In this document: positions 1 to 6,077 of the stretch, one piece after another
Position numbering within the stretch: the first letter of the stretch is position 1
Layout: each line of letters starts with the position of its first letter
Assembly (NCBI GenBank): GCA_905372595.1
Contig: CAJPPS010000078.1
Span: 1 to 6,992 of the forward strand
Source of the DNA: an uncultured Capnocytophaga sp.
Lineage (GTDB): Bacteria > Bacteroidota > Bacteroidia > Flavobacteriales > Flavobacteriaceae
Direction of reading: 5' to 3'
DNA: 6,992 bases
The notes under the pieces: model-generated
Databases searched by the model: none
What the model was told of the DNA's origin: nothing
The model's input: the letters and a program-made list of their open reading frames with translations, nothing else
Position numbers and translations under genes: made by a program

Positions 1-167
1 GTTGTATTACTCTTAGGGTAATACGTCTGTGAAAAGGATAAATCACCTAAAAGCTGAATATAGTTATCCGCCATCTGGTCAGGAGAAATTTTCTGTTGCT
101 CACTGAGGATAGCTTCTACTTCGAGCCATTTTTCCTTATTTTGTTTGATAAATGCTACTTCTCTCAT
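1..167 (-). CDS. SpoIIM-family (stage II sporulation protein M-like) membrane protein, N-terminal part
   Basis: Only the first 55 codons are in the window; the gene continues past the left edge. It starts at an ATG (165-167 on the reverse strand), reading MREVAFIKQNKEKW, then Y36-IQLL, D42-LS and a YYPKS segment at 49-53. This N-terminus is typical of the SpoIIM-like proteins of Bacteroidota (family knowledge recalled, not searched). The family is made of multi-pass membrane proteins of unknown role; the sporulation name comes from Bacillus and does not imply spores here. In Bacteroidota these genes often sit beside RDD, DUF4129, MoxR-type AAA ATPase and DUF58 genes. The divergent RDD gene 24 bp away supports the assignment. 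No transmembrane segment lies in the visible part, and the 24-bp gap has no convincing promoter. Confidence 0.8.
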   Translation of the reverse strand, partial: MREVAFIKQNKEKWLEVEAILSEQQKISPDQMADNYIQLLGDLSFSQTYYPKSNT

Positions 168-191
168 ACGAGGGGCTAAATTATAAAAAAA

Positions 192-929
192 ATGTCAAAA
201 ATAGAAATAAAAACGACACAAAATATTTTACTTTTTTTCGAACCTGCCTCTGTAGGAGAACGAATGGGAGCAAGGCTGATTGATTTTCTTATCATAGGAG
301 GTTATGGAAGTATTGTATATCAAGCCCTATCCTACATTATTCCTTATCTCTCAGATGACCCTTTTGCTGAACAGGCTTTATTTCTCATTTTCTTTTTGCC
401 TTCTTTTTTCTATCCTATGGTTGCCGAAATGGCTATGCAAGGACAGACTTTTGGTAAAAAGATAATGAAAATCAGAGTGATAAAGATTGATGGTTATCAG
501 GCTTCTTTTACCGATTTTCTCATCAGGGGGCTTTTTGGGCTTCTAGAGATAGATCTTTTCAGTGGTTCTATTGCTATGATTTCTATCATTGCCTCAAAGC
601 ATTCACAACGCTTGGGTGATTTTGCGGCGGGCACTGCTGTAATTACAGAGCGTAATAAGATGAACATTTCCCATACCATCTTGGAAGAACTGTCTTATAC
701 CTATCAGCCTCTTTTCACTAAAACAGAAGTTCTTCTTTTTTCGGATAATGATGTGCAAACCATCAAAAACTACTTTAATGAAGGTGTCAAAAAGAATAAT
801 CAGCCCCTTCTTAAGCGATTATCAGACAAAATTATTCAAATCAGTAAGCGAGAACCTACCCCTGATATGAAAATTTCTGATTTTATCCAACAATTCCTCA
901 AGGATTATAACTACTATACAGGATATTAA
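192..929 (+). CDS. RDD-family integral membrane protein
   Basis: This 245-residue protein carries the RDD signature: R28-LID31 at the start of the first membrane helix and R140-LGD143 after the last. The conserved GQTFGKKIMKIRV segment (84-96) lies between them. Hydrophobic stretches at about 29-50, 62-80 and 107-135 suggest three membrane segments. Residues from about 150 to 245 form a charged, probably cytoplasmic tail rich in Lys, Asp and Gln. The family has no agreed biochemical function; transport or membrane scaffolding has been suggested. The ATG at 192 is preceded by an A-rich leader without a Shine-Dalgarno sequence, normal for this phylum. It is divergent from the SpoIIM-like gene, a pairing seen in other Bacteroidota and suggestive of a shared membrane function. 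Family membership is firm, function unknown. Confidence 0.9.
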   Translation: MSKIEIKTTQNILLFFEPASVGERMGARLIDFLIIGGYGSIVYQALSYIIPYLSDDPFAEQALFLIFFLPSFFYPMVAEMAMQGQTFGKKIMKIRVIKIDGYQASFTDFLIRGLFGLLEIDLFSGSIAMISIIASKHSQRLGDFAAGTAVITERNKMNISHTILEELSYTYQPLFTKTEVLLFSDNDVQTIKNYFNEGVKKNNQPLLKRLSDKIIQISKREPTPDMKISDFIQQFLKDYNYYTGY

Positions 930-992
930 TCCTTTAGAAAATACAATAGAAAAAGACCTTTTACACCTTAATTAAAAAGATTCTAAATAAAA

Positions 993-1024
993 TTTGTGCT
1001 TTCAGATTTTTATTTGTACTTTTG
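993..1024 (+). promoter_or_regulatory. Bacteroidota-type promoter of the azurin gene
   Basis: A TTTG (-33 element, 993-996) is followed after 20 bp by TACTTTTG (1017-1024), a full match to the TAnnTTTG -7 consensus. Transcription should start a few bases downstream, giving a leader of roughly 25 nt before the ATG at 1056. The leader is AT-rich with no Shine-Dalgarno sequence. This is the best-formed promoter in the window, since both elements match at normal spacing, which fits a well-expressed electron carrier. Confidence 0.75.
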
Positions 1025-1055
1025 CCCTCGTATTCATCTTTAAAATAATATTAAA

Positions 1056-1568
1056 ATGAAAAAAACATTATTCCTAATGGCTTCCCTAGCCTTAATGGTT
1101 GCCTCCTGTGGAGATAACAAGAAAACTGAAGAAACTGCACAAACCACTGAGCAACAAGCTCCTGCTACAGAGGCTTCTGCTAGCCAAGATGCTGAGGCTG
1201 TAAATGTTACCATAGAGGGTACTGACCAGATGACTTTCTCTGTTAAGGAAATCAAAGCAAAAGCCGGACAAACCATCAATCTTACTCTAGTTCATAATGG
1301 TTCTATGGCAAAAAATGTAATGGGACATAACTTTGTTCTCTTGAAAAAAGGAACTGATGTAGCTGCTTTCGCAGAAGCTGCTATGGACGCTGCTGCTACT
1401 GACTATATTCCTAATGGAGGAGCTGATGTTATTGCTCATACCAAACTTATTGGAGGTGGAGAGAAAGATGTTATCTCTTTCAAAGCTCCTGAGGCTGGTA
1501 CTTATGACTATATTTGTTCTTTCCCAGGGCACTATGCAATGATGAAGGGAGTACTTGTTGTAGAATAA
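1056..1568 (+). CDS. Azurin-type blue copper lipoprotein
   Basis: This is a 170-residue type 1 copper electron carrier. Residues 1-17 form a lipoprotein signal peptide ending in the lipobox V15-A-S-C18, so C18 should be lipidated and the protein anchored to a membrane. A Thr/Glu/Ala/Gln-rich linker (about 21-48) leads to an azurin domain (about 49-170). The copper ligands are visible: H91 in NVMGHN, C154 and H159 in CSFPGH, and M163 in AMMKG as axial ligand. The G90 carbonyl matches the azurin Gly45 position. The IAHTKLIGGGEKD segment (126-138) is also characteristic. The two cysteines that form the structural disulfide in Pseudomonas azurin are absent; the only cysteines are C18 and C154. 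The protein probably shuttles electrons between respiratory complexes or to a periplasmic reductase, but no partner gene is nearby. It has its own promoter and terminator, so it is monocistronic. Confidence 0.95.
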   Translation: MKKTLFLMASLALMVASCGDNKKTEETAQTTEQQAPATEASASQDAEAVNVTIEGTDQMTFSVKEIKAKAGQTINLTLVHNGSMAKNVMGHNFVLLKKGTDVAAFAEAAMDAAATDYIPNGGADVIAHTKLIGGGEKDVISFKAPEAGTYDYICSFPGHYAMMKGVLVVE

Positions 1569-1588
1569 GTATTTAACTCTTAGAGTCT

Positions 1589-1630
1589 TAATAGACTGCT
1601 TTGTATATCAAAGCAGTCTATTATTTTATT
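1589..1630 (+). terminator. Rho-independent terminator after azurin
   Basis: A perfect 15-bp inverted repeat (arms 1589-1603 and 1609-1623) encloses a 5-nt loop (TATAT) and is followed by a T-rich stretch (TTTTATT). It begins 20 bp after the azurin stop codon. It lies between convergent genes and could also stop the leftward FAH-like transcript that ends at 1653, but the T-tract on that strand is poor, so it acts mainly on the azurin mRNA. Confidence 0.88.
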
Positions 1631-1652
1631 CCCTCTAAAGATACAAATTGCC

Positions 1653-2219
1653 TTATTTTATTATTACTGAGAAAAGTTCTTTTTCTTGAAGCTTCCCTTC
1701 CAAAGAAGTCTCTTTTTCAAGAAGATAAGATATTGTTGTTAAAGGTAAAGCAAGCAAATCTCCTGTACGGAATGTGAAGTATTGAGAGGCATATGCCAAC
1801 ATTGAAGACAATTGTTCTGATGCTTGCAATAACTTACCAGTATCAAAAACCGTGCCATTCTGTGTAAAAATATAAGTTTTTTCTAAAAAAGATAACGGCA
1901 AGAACTCCCCTACTACCATTGAACTATCAAATGCTACACTCTGTTCCCAGGGGAGCCCTCGTTCTCTAAGCATTTTCTGGAGGTCATAGGCTATTAAGTT
2001 CAGCCCCATAGTAAATTGTTCGTAATACTTATGGGCAAACTTCTCAGAGATGCATTTTCCTTGTTTGGTTATTTTTACCATTATCACAATATTAGCCCTT
2101 ACCTCTGCTGTAAAATCAGGAAGATACAAGGGTAATTCCTTATTATGAATTGCGGTATCTGGTTTTATATAAAGAGAAATGGGCTTCTCCTGAAGGGATT
2201 CTATATATATTATTTTCAA
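1653..2219 (-). CDS. Fumarylacetoacetate hydrolase (FAH)-fold protein, probable pseudoenzyme
   Basis: This 188-residue protein follows the scaffold of the short Bacteroidota FAH-family proteins (often called 2-hydroxyhepta-2,4-diene-1,7-dioate isomerase): MKII start, Y17-IKPDTAI, L33-PDF, F61-AHKYYEQ, D79-LQ, G88-LPWE, F97-DSS and T152-GDLL. The residues that make the family an enzyme appear lost. The ExE metal pair is replaced by N43 and V45. The third ligand Asp is N74 and the catalytic Lys of KxFD is V95. The TGTPxGV loop reads ALPLTT (157-162), and the GxNYxxHxKEL segment near the N-terminus is missing. The comparison is from memory of the family. The start is a TTG, the only reasonable choice: an in-frame stop lies five codons upstream, the first in-frame ATG is codon 48, and the TTG start gives the expected MKII. 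It is divergent from rsmD. A non-catalytic or structural role is inferred; recent gene decay is the alternative, although the frame is intact. Confidence 0.75.
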   Translation of the reverse strand: MKIIYIESLQEKPISLYIKPDTAIHNKELPLYLPDFTAEVRANIVIMVKITKQGKCISEKFAHKYYEQFTMGLNLIAYDLQKMLRERGLPWEQSVAFDSSMVVGEFLPLSFLEKTYIFTQNGTVFDTGKLLQASEQLSSMLAYASQYFTFRTGDLLALPLTTISYLLEKETSLEGKLQEKELFSVIIK

Positions 2220-2249
2220 TTTAAACTTTTTTTATTACTATAAAATCTG

Positions 2250-2257
2250 TATTTTTG
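2250..2257 (+). promoter_or_regulatory. -7 promoter box of rsmD
   Basis: TATTTTTG matches TAnnTTTG exactly and is followed by C, as in several other promoters here. No clear TTTG is seen at -33, only a T-run around 2227-2233 at about the right distance. The box ends 18 bp before the ATG at 2276, so the leader would be about 10-15 nt. The box contains the TTG (2255-2257) that could otherwise be taken as the start codon. Confidence 0.65.
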
Positions 2258-2275
2258 CGCATTATTTTCAAGTAT

Positions 2276-2830
2276 ATGCGTATTATTTCTGGTACTCATC
2301 GGGGAAAGCAACTCATTGCTCCCAAGCAACTCCCTGTCCGCCCTACAACGGACTTTGCAAAAGAATCTCTTTTCAATATTCTGAATAATTCTTACTATTT
2401 TGACAGTATATCTGTTCTAGACTTATTTGCTGGAACAGGGAATATCTGTTACGAATTTGGCAGTAGAGGCTGTCAGGATATCACTGCTGTAGATAGCCAT
2501 TCAGGATGTGTTCAATACATTTCTAAGACAGCCGAATCTCTTTCTTATCCTATTGAGGTGGTTAAAGGAGATGTCTTCGGTTACTTAGAAAAGACACTCC
2601 GCAAGTTCGATATTATCTTTGCAGATCCTCCTTACGAAATCGCCCCAGAAGACCTAGAACGCATTGTTAGCCTTGTTTTTGAGAGGGAACTCCTTAATGA
2701 TGAAGGCTTACTGATTATTGAACACTCCTCTAAAATTTCTATAGAAGAACACCCATATTTTGAACAAGTTCGCAAGTATGGAGGAACTTCCTTTAGCTTC
2801 TTTAGCTTTTATGAAGAAGAGGAAGCGTAG
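2276..2830 (+). CDS. rsmD: 16S rRNA (guanine(966)-N(2))-methyltransferase RsmD
   Basis: The product transfers a methyl group from S-adenosylmethionine to N2 of G966 (E. coli numbering) in 16S rRNA during small-subunit assembly in the cytoplasm. From the ATG at 2276 it has 184 residues, normal for RsmD. It opens with the family start MRIISGTHRGK, then RPTTDFAKESLFNIL (22-36). SAM-binding motif I is DLFAGTGN (49-56), with the acidic residue of motif II at D73. The catalytic motif DPPY is at 117-120, the signature of N-methyltransferases acting on exocyclic amines. An open frame extends 21 bp upstream to a TTG at 2255, but that TTG lies inside the -7 promoter box and the family begins at MRIISG, so the ATG is the start. 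The gene converges on purN, with one base between the stop codons. Confidence 0.95.
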   Translation: MRIISGTHRGKQLIAPKQLPVRPTTDFAKESLFNILNNSYYFDSISVLDLFAGTGNICYEFGSRGCQDITAVDSHSGCVQYISKTAESLSYPIEVVKGDVFGYLEKTLRKFDIIFADPPYEIAPEDLERIVSLVFERELLNDEGLLIIEHSSKISIEEHPYFEQVRKYGGTSFSFFSFYEEEEA

Positions 2831-2831
2831 T

Positions 2832-3401
2832 TCAGACTTTCTGAAGTAATTGCTCAATAACTATAGGAAAATATTGGTATTCTAGTGCGTGAACTTTCTG
2901 AGCAAGGCTATCAGGAGTATCCGTAGGACTTACAATTGTCTTTTCTTGACGGATAACAGCTCCTTGGTCATAATGTTCATTTATATAATGAATTGTAATC
3001 CCACTTTCTTTCTCCTGATTGGCAATCACAGCCTCGTGTACGTGTAATCCATACATTCCTTTTCCTCCATATTTAGGAAGTAAAGAAGGATGTATATTAA
3101 TAATTTGATCAGGAAAATGTGCTATAAGAGAAGATGGACATTTCCAGAGAAATCCTGCTAGAATAATTAGATCTGGTTGAGCATCTTGTACCCTAGTAAG
3201 TACTTGGTCTGACTCATAGAAAGCTTTTCTATCAAATATTTCACAAGGAACTGATAAGCGTTTGGCACGGTCGATAACCCCTGCTTTGGGATTATTAGTG
3301 AGAATTAGTACAACCTCAGCTAGCTTATTTTCTCTAAAATAAGTAATCACACGCTCTGCATTGGAACCATTCCCTGAGGCAAAAATAACAAGTCGTTTCA
3401 T
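2832..3401 (-). CDS. purN: Phosphoribosylglycinamide formyltransferase PurN
   Basis: This is the third step of de novo purine synthesis: transfer of a formyl group from 10-formyltetrahydrofolate to glycinamide ribonucleotide. The 189-residue length is normal for the short single-domain enzyme. The phosphate-binding loop SGNGSN is at 9-14 and AGFLWK at 82-87. The catalytic residues are N102 and H104 in NIHPSLLPKY, with the catalytic Asp at D145 in the NEHYDQGAVI segment; these match N106, H108 and D144 of the E. coli enzyme. HVHEAV (120-125) and ESGITIHY (132-139) are also typical. It is transcribed alone and is divergent from coaD. Its folate substrate links it loosely to folC nearby, though they are not co-transcribed. 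No terminator fits in the 1-bp gap to rsmD. Confidence 0.95.
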   Translation of the reverse strand: MKRLVIFASGNGSNAERVITYFRENKLAEVVLILTNNPKAGVIDRAKRLSVPCEIFDRKAFYESDQVLTRVQDAQPDLIILAGFLWKCPSSLIAHFPDQIINIHPSLLPKYGGKGMYGLHVHEAVIANQEKESGITIHYINEHYDQGAVIRQEKTIVSPTDTPDSLAQKVHALEYQYFPIVIEQLLQKV

Positions 3402-3415
3402 CTTAAAATTTTATG

Positions 3416-3446
3416 CAAAGTAAATGTTTTTTTTAGTGATATCCAA
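3416..3446 (-). promoter_or_regulatory. Probable promoter of purN
   Basis: On the reverse strand, TTG (3446-3444) is followed after about 21 bp by TACTTTG (3422-3416), a -7 box with one spacer base fewer than TAnnTTTG. It is followed by C, as in the neighbouring promoters. It lies about 15 bp before the purN ATG. The shortened box makes this less certain than the coaD promoter in the same divergent gap. Confidence 0.5.
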
Positions 3447-3480
3447 GAAAAAAATAAGCTATTTATCCATTTCTTTTTTG

Positions 3481-3488
3481 TAATTTTG
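3481..3488 (+). promoter_or_regulatory. -7 promoter box of coaD-folC
   Basis: TAATTTTG, followed by CCCCC, matches the TAnnTTTG consensus exactly, 19 bp before the coaD ATG. No TTTG stands at the expected -33 position. With folC abutting coaD, this should be the promoter for both genes. Confidence 0.65.
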
Positions 3489-3507
3489 CCCCCTGAAAAA
3501 TATTTGT

Positions 3508-3987
3508 ATGAAGAAAGCACTCTTCCCGGGATCTTTTGACCCTATTACCCTTGGTCATTATGATATTATCCAACGGGCTACAGCACTTTTTGATGAAATT
3601 ATTGTAGCTGTAGGAGAAAATGCTGACAAACGCTATATGTTCTCAGTGGAAGAACGAAAAGCTTTTATTGAGAAAGCTTTTGCGCACGAAAAAAAGATAA
3701 AAGTAGTCAGCTATCAAGGGCTCACTGTTGATTTCTGCAAGAAAATGGACACTGAATTTATCCTAAGAGGGCTAAGAAACCCTGCTGATTTTGAGTTTGA
3801 ACGTGCTATTGCTCACACCAATCGTGATTTGGGGGGAGTAGAAACTATTTTTCTACTTACTGCTGTTAAAACATCGCATATTTCATCCTCTATTGTAAGA
3901 GATGTGATTCGTAATCGTGGAGATTATACCTTATTAGTCCCCGAGAGTGTTCGTATTGAAAACATTGAAAATTATTATATACACTAG
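3508..3987 (+). CDS. coaD: Phosphopantetheine adenylyltransferase CoaD
   Basis: CoaD catalyses the penultimate step of coenzyme A synthesis: ATP plus 4'-phosphopantetheine gives dephospho-CoA and pyrophosphate. The length (159 residues) is standard for this hexameric nucleotidyltransferase. The N-terminal ATP-binding signature PGSFDPITLGH (7-17) contains the conserved TxGH (T14, H17). K41-R42, the RGLRNPADFE segment (87-96) and the C-terminal ISSSIVR (125-131) are all present. The ATG at 3508 gives the usual short MKKALFPGSFDP start. The stop TAG is directly followed by the folC ATG, so the two are probably co-transcribed and translationally coupled. Confidence 0.97.
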   Translation: MKKALFPGSFDPITLGHYDIIQRATALFDEIIVAVGENADKRYMFSVEERKAFIEKAFAHEKKIKVVSYQGLTVDFCKKMDTEFILRGLRNPADFEFERAIAHTNRDLGGVETIFLLTAVKTSHISSSIVRDVIRNRGDYTLLVPESVRIENIENYYIH

Positions 3988-5202
3988 ATGACCTATTCAG
4001 AAACACTTGATTGGCTTTGGGCACACCTACCTATGTATCAAGAAAAAGGAAACTCTGCTTTTCGCCCCAAACTAGATAATATTCTTATGCTATGTGAGTA
4101 TCTGGGGAGTCCTCAAGAACAATTTCCTTCTATACATATAGCAGGTACCAATGGCAAAGGGTCTTCCTCTCACGCCATTGCCTCTGTCTTACAAGAAGCT
4201 GGTTATAAAGTAGGGCTTTATACCTCTCCTCACCTAAAAGACTTTAGGGAGCGCATCAAAATCAATGGAAAGGATATTTCTCAAGAGGATGTTATTGCTT
4301 TTGTAGAAAAAAATAAAGACTTTCTAGAAGCACATTCATTTTCTTTTTTTGAAGTAAGTGTGGCGATGGCTTTTGATTACTTTTCAAAGCAAAAAGTGGC
4401 TATTGCGATTATAGAAGTAGGATTAGGAGGGCGATTGGACTCTACCAATATCATCTCGCCTATTGTATCTCTTATTACCAATATTGGAAAAGACCATACT
4501 GAAATACTAGGGAATACACTAGCTGAAATTGCCCAGGAGAAAGCTGGAATTATTAAGCCCAAAACTCCTATTGTTATCAGTGAATACCATAAAGAAACGG
4601 CTCCTGTATTCAAACAAATTGCACAGGAGAAGGAAGCTCCTCTATTCTTTGCTCATCTGATAGAAGCTCCTTTTTCTATGGACTTAAAGGGTCATTATCA
4701 GAGTAAAAATATTAAAGGTATTGTTCAGACCCTCCGCATTTTACAGGAAAAAGGTTGGAAAATTTCCGAAGAAAATATAAAAGCAGGACTCTCCCATATT
4801 GTAAATAATACCCACCTTATGGGTCGCTGGCAAGTATTAGGAACTTCTCCTAAAATAGTATGTGATACAGCCCACAATGCACAGGGATTCACAGAAATAT
4901 TTACTCAATTAAGAGAAGAATCTTTCAGCACCTTACGTATGGTCATTGGCTTTGTTAAGGAAAAGGATTTAGAAAGTATCCTACCTATGTTCCCTAAGGA
5001 GGCTGTATATTATTTTTGTTCACCTAAAATAGATCGAGGACTCCCTGTGAAGCTTCTTGAAGAAAAAGCTAGCAATTTTGGACTTAAAGGAATTAGTTTT
5101 TCCTCAGTGAAAGAAGCACTCGCAAAGGCTCAGGAAGAGGCTCAAGAAAGTGATTTTATCTATGTAGGGGGAAGTACTTTTGTGGTAGCTGAAGTAGTAT
5201 AG
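3988..5202 (+). CDS. folC: Folylpolyglutamate synthase / dihydrofolate synthase FolC
   Basis: This Mur-ligase-family enzyme joins glutamate to dihydropteroate and/or extends the polyglutamate tail of folates, using ATP. Its 404 residues are close to the usual length. Visible motifs are the P-loop GTNGKGS (53-59), TSPHLKDFRERI (79-90), E143-VGLGGRLDSTN (143-154), the KDHTEILG segment (168-175), KAGIIK (185-190), MGRWQ (278-282), DTAHN (293-297) and the C-terminal GGSTFVVAE (394-402). The Mur-ligase order is complete: an ATP-binding central domain followed by a C-terminal glutamate-binding domain. Sequence alone does not show whether both activities are present. It starts immediately after the coaD stop codon with no gap, so translation is probably coupled. 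It converges on the ferredoxin gene with a single base between the stops. Confidence 0.96.
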   Translation: MTYSETLDWLWAHLPMYQEKGNSAFRPKLDNILMLCEYLGSPQEQFPSIHIAGTNGKGSSSHAIASVLQEAGYKVGLYTSPHLKDFRERIKINGKDISQEDVIAFVEKNKDFLEAHSFSFFEVSVAMAFDYFSKQKVAIAIIEVGLGGRLDSTNIISPIVSLITNIGKDHTEILGNTLAEIAQEKAGIIKPKTPIVISEYHKETAPVFKQIAQEKEAPLFFAHLIEAPFSMDLKGHYQSKNIKGIVQTLRILQEKGWKISEENIKAGLSHIVNNTHLMGRWQVLGTSPKIVCDTAHNAQGFTEIFTQLREESFSTLRMVIGFVKEKDLESILPMFPKEAVYYFCSPKIDRGLPVKLLEEKASNFGLKGISFSSVKEALAKAQEEAQESDFIYVGGSTFVVAEVV

Positions 5203-5203
5203 C

Positions 5204-5434
5204 TTATACCTGCTTGGTAGTAATAATTTTCACAGGGCAAGCCTTTTGAGCATTCTCACAAGCTTCAAGGATGCTATCATCGTGAGATTTCAAAGTGAAA
5301 AAACCTTTCTTTTCCTTTGAATGGAGTAGCACGCTTTTCCCATCTTTTTTACTCATTTGGAATTGTTCTGGTGCCATCTCTACACAATAATTACAACCTA
5401 TACATTTGTCTCTTTGCAAAGTAACTATTACCAT
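5204..5434 (-). CDS. Single-cluster [4Fe-4S] ferredoxin
   Basis: This is a 76-residue cytoplasmic electron carrier. C11-IG-C14-NY-C17 and C66-P give the four ligands of one [4Fe-4S] cluster. C59 in EACENAQKACPV is a fifth cysteine that could form a disulfide or be a leftover of a second cluster. The middle region (about 22-52, including DGKSVLLHS) resembles the small single-cluster ferredoxins of Bacteroidota. The redox partner is unknown. The gene is transcribed alone and divergent from the DUF3109 Cys-rich protein gene across 73 bp. The ATG at 5434 gives the normal MVIVTLQRDKCIGC start. Confidence 0.92.
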   Translation of the reverse strand: MVIVTLQRDKCIGCNYCVEMAPEQFQMSKKDGKSVLLHSKEKKGFFTLKSHDDSILEACENAQKACPVKIITTKQV

Positions 5435-5451
5435 TTCTTTATTATTTGTGG

Positions 5452-5459
5452 CAAAAATA
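5452..5459 (-). promoter_or_regulatory. -7 promoter box of the ferredoxin gene
   Basis: On the reverse strand this reads TATTTTTG, followed by C, an exact TAnnTTTG match 17 bp before the ferredoxin ATG. No TTTG is seen at -33. The opposite strand of the same 73-bp gap shows no comparable box for the DUF3109 gene, only a weak TAATTTC at 5494-5500. Confidence 0.6.
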
Positions 5460-5507
5460 CAAATTTTTCACGAAATAAGATTCTTTTTATAATTAATTTC
5501 AATATTT

Positions 5508-6077
5508 ATGATACAAATTGATGATACAATTATCTCCGAGGAGATACTAGAAAATAATTTTGTTTGTAACCTCAATGCTTGTAAAGGAGCCTGTTGTGTA
5601 GAAGGTGACGCAGGAGCTCCTGTAGAAGACGATGAAGTAGAAATTCTTGAACAGATATACCATAAAGTAGCTCCCTATCTAAGCTCTTTAGGTAGGAAAG
5701 CTATTGAGGTACAAGGAACTGCTATCCGCGGTACTGATGGAGAATGGGAGACCCCCCTTATTAATGGAGGAGAATGTGCTTACGTAATTCGTAATGAAAA
5801 AGGAATTGTATTCTGTGGTATAGAACAAGCTTATAATGAAGGAAAAATCAGCTGGAAAAAGCCTATTTCCTGCCATCTATATCCTATCCGGCTAAAAAAA
5901 TACACCTCCTTCACAGCCGTGAATTATGACCGTTGGGACATCTGTAAGGATGCCTGTACTCTAGGGAGAGAACTACAAGTTCCTATCTATAAATTTGTCA
6001 AAGAAGCCCTCATCCGAAAGTTCGGAAATGATTGGTATCGACAACTTGAAGAGGCAAAAAAGCTCCTAGAATCCTAA
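5508..6077 (+). CDS. DUF3109 family Cys-rich protein
   Basis: This 189-residue protein of unknown biochemical function matches the DUF3109 pattern common in Bacteroidota: MIQIDDTIIS start, the Cys cluster C20-x4-C25-x3-C29-C30 followed by VEGDAGAPVE, and a central G88-EC90. C103, the SCHLYPIR motif (121-128, with C122 and H123), and C146 and C150 in DICKDAC follow. Nine cysteines in conserved-looking motifs and no signal peptide suggest a cytoplasmic protein binding a metal or iron-sulfur cluster. The motifs recall the CxxxCxxCC proteins annotated as zinc- or iron-chelating (UPF0153/YkgJ type); that relation is an inference. It is divergent from a [4Fe-4S] ferredoxin gene, which may be functionally relevant. 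Its 3' end converges on the acyltransferase gene with a 9-bp gap. Confidence 0.85.
   Translation: MIQIDDTIISEEILENNFVCNLNACKGACCVEGDAGAPVEDDEVEILEQIYHKVAPYLSSLGRKAIEVQGTAIRGTDGEWETPLINGGECAYVIRNEKGIVFCGIEQAYNEGKISWKKPISCHLYPIRLKKYTSFTAVNYDRWDICKDACTLGRELQVPIYKFVKEALIRKFGNDWYRQLEEAKKLLES

Noticed and set aside
137..143. TATTTTG as a possible promoter for the RDD gene
   Set aside because: It has the wrong spacing for TAnnTTTG, no -33 partner, and lies inside the SpoIIM-like coding sequence; too weak to list.
497..679. Reverse-strand open frame inside the RDD gene
   Set aside because: Short, no recognisable domain, and fully covered by the conserved RDD domain on the other strand.
930..990. 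Possible terminator after the RDD gene
   Set aside because: Only AT-rich sequence and a TTAATTAA palindrome are present; no stem of useful length followed by a T-tract.
1040..1532. Two open frames on the reverse strand across the azurin gene
   Set aside because: They lie opposite a well-supported gene, have biased serine-rich composition with no recognisable domain, and lack promoter or start context.
4377..4613. Reverse-strand open frame inside folC
   Set aside because: It overlaps conserved FolC motifs (EVGLGGRLDSTN, KDH, KAGIIK). Its hydrophobic look is a by-product of reading those codons backwards.
5494..5500. TAATTTC as a -7 box for the DUF3109 gene
   Set aside because: It departs from TAnnTTTG in both spacing and last base and would leave almost no leader before the ATG at 5508.
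5688..5876. Reverse-strand open frame inside the DUF3109 gene
   Set aside because: Shadow of a conserved gene, without promoter or domain.
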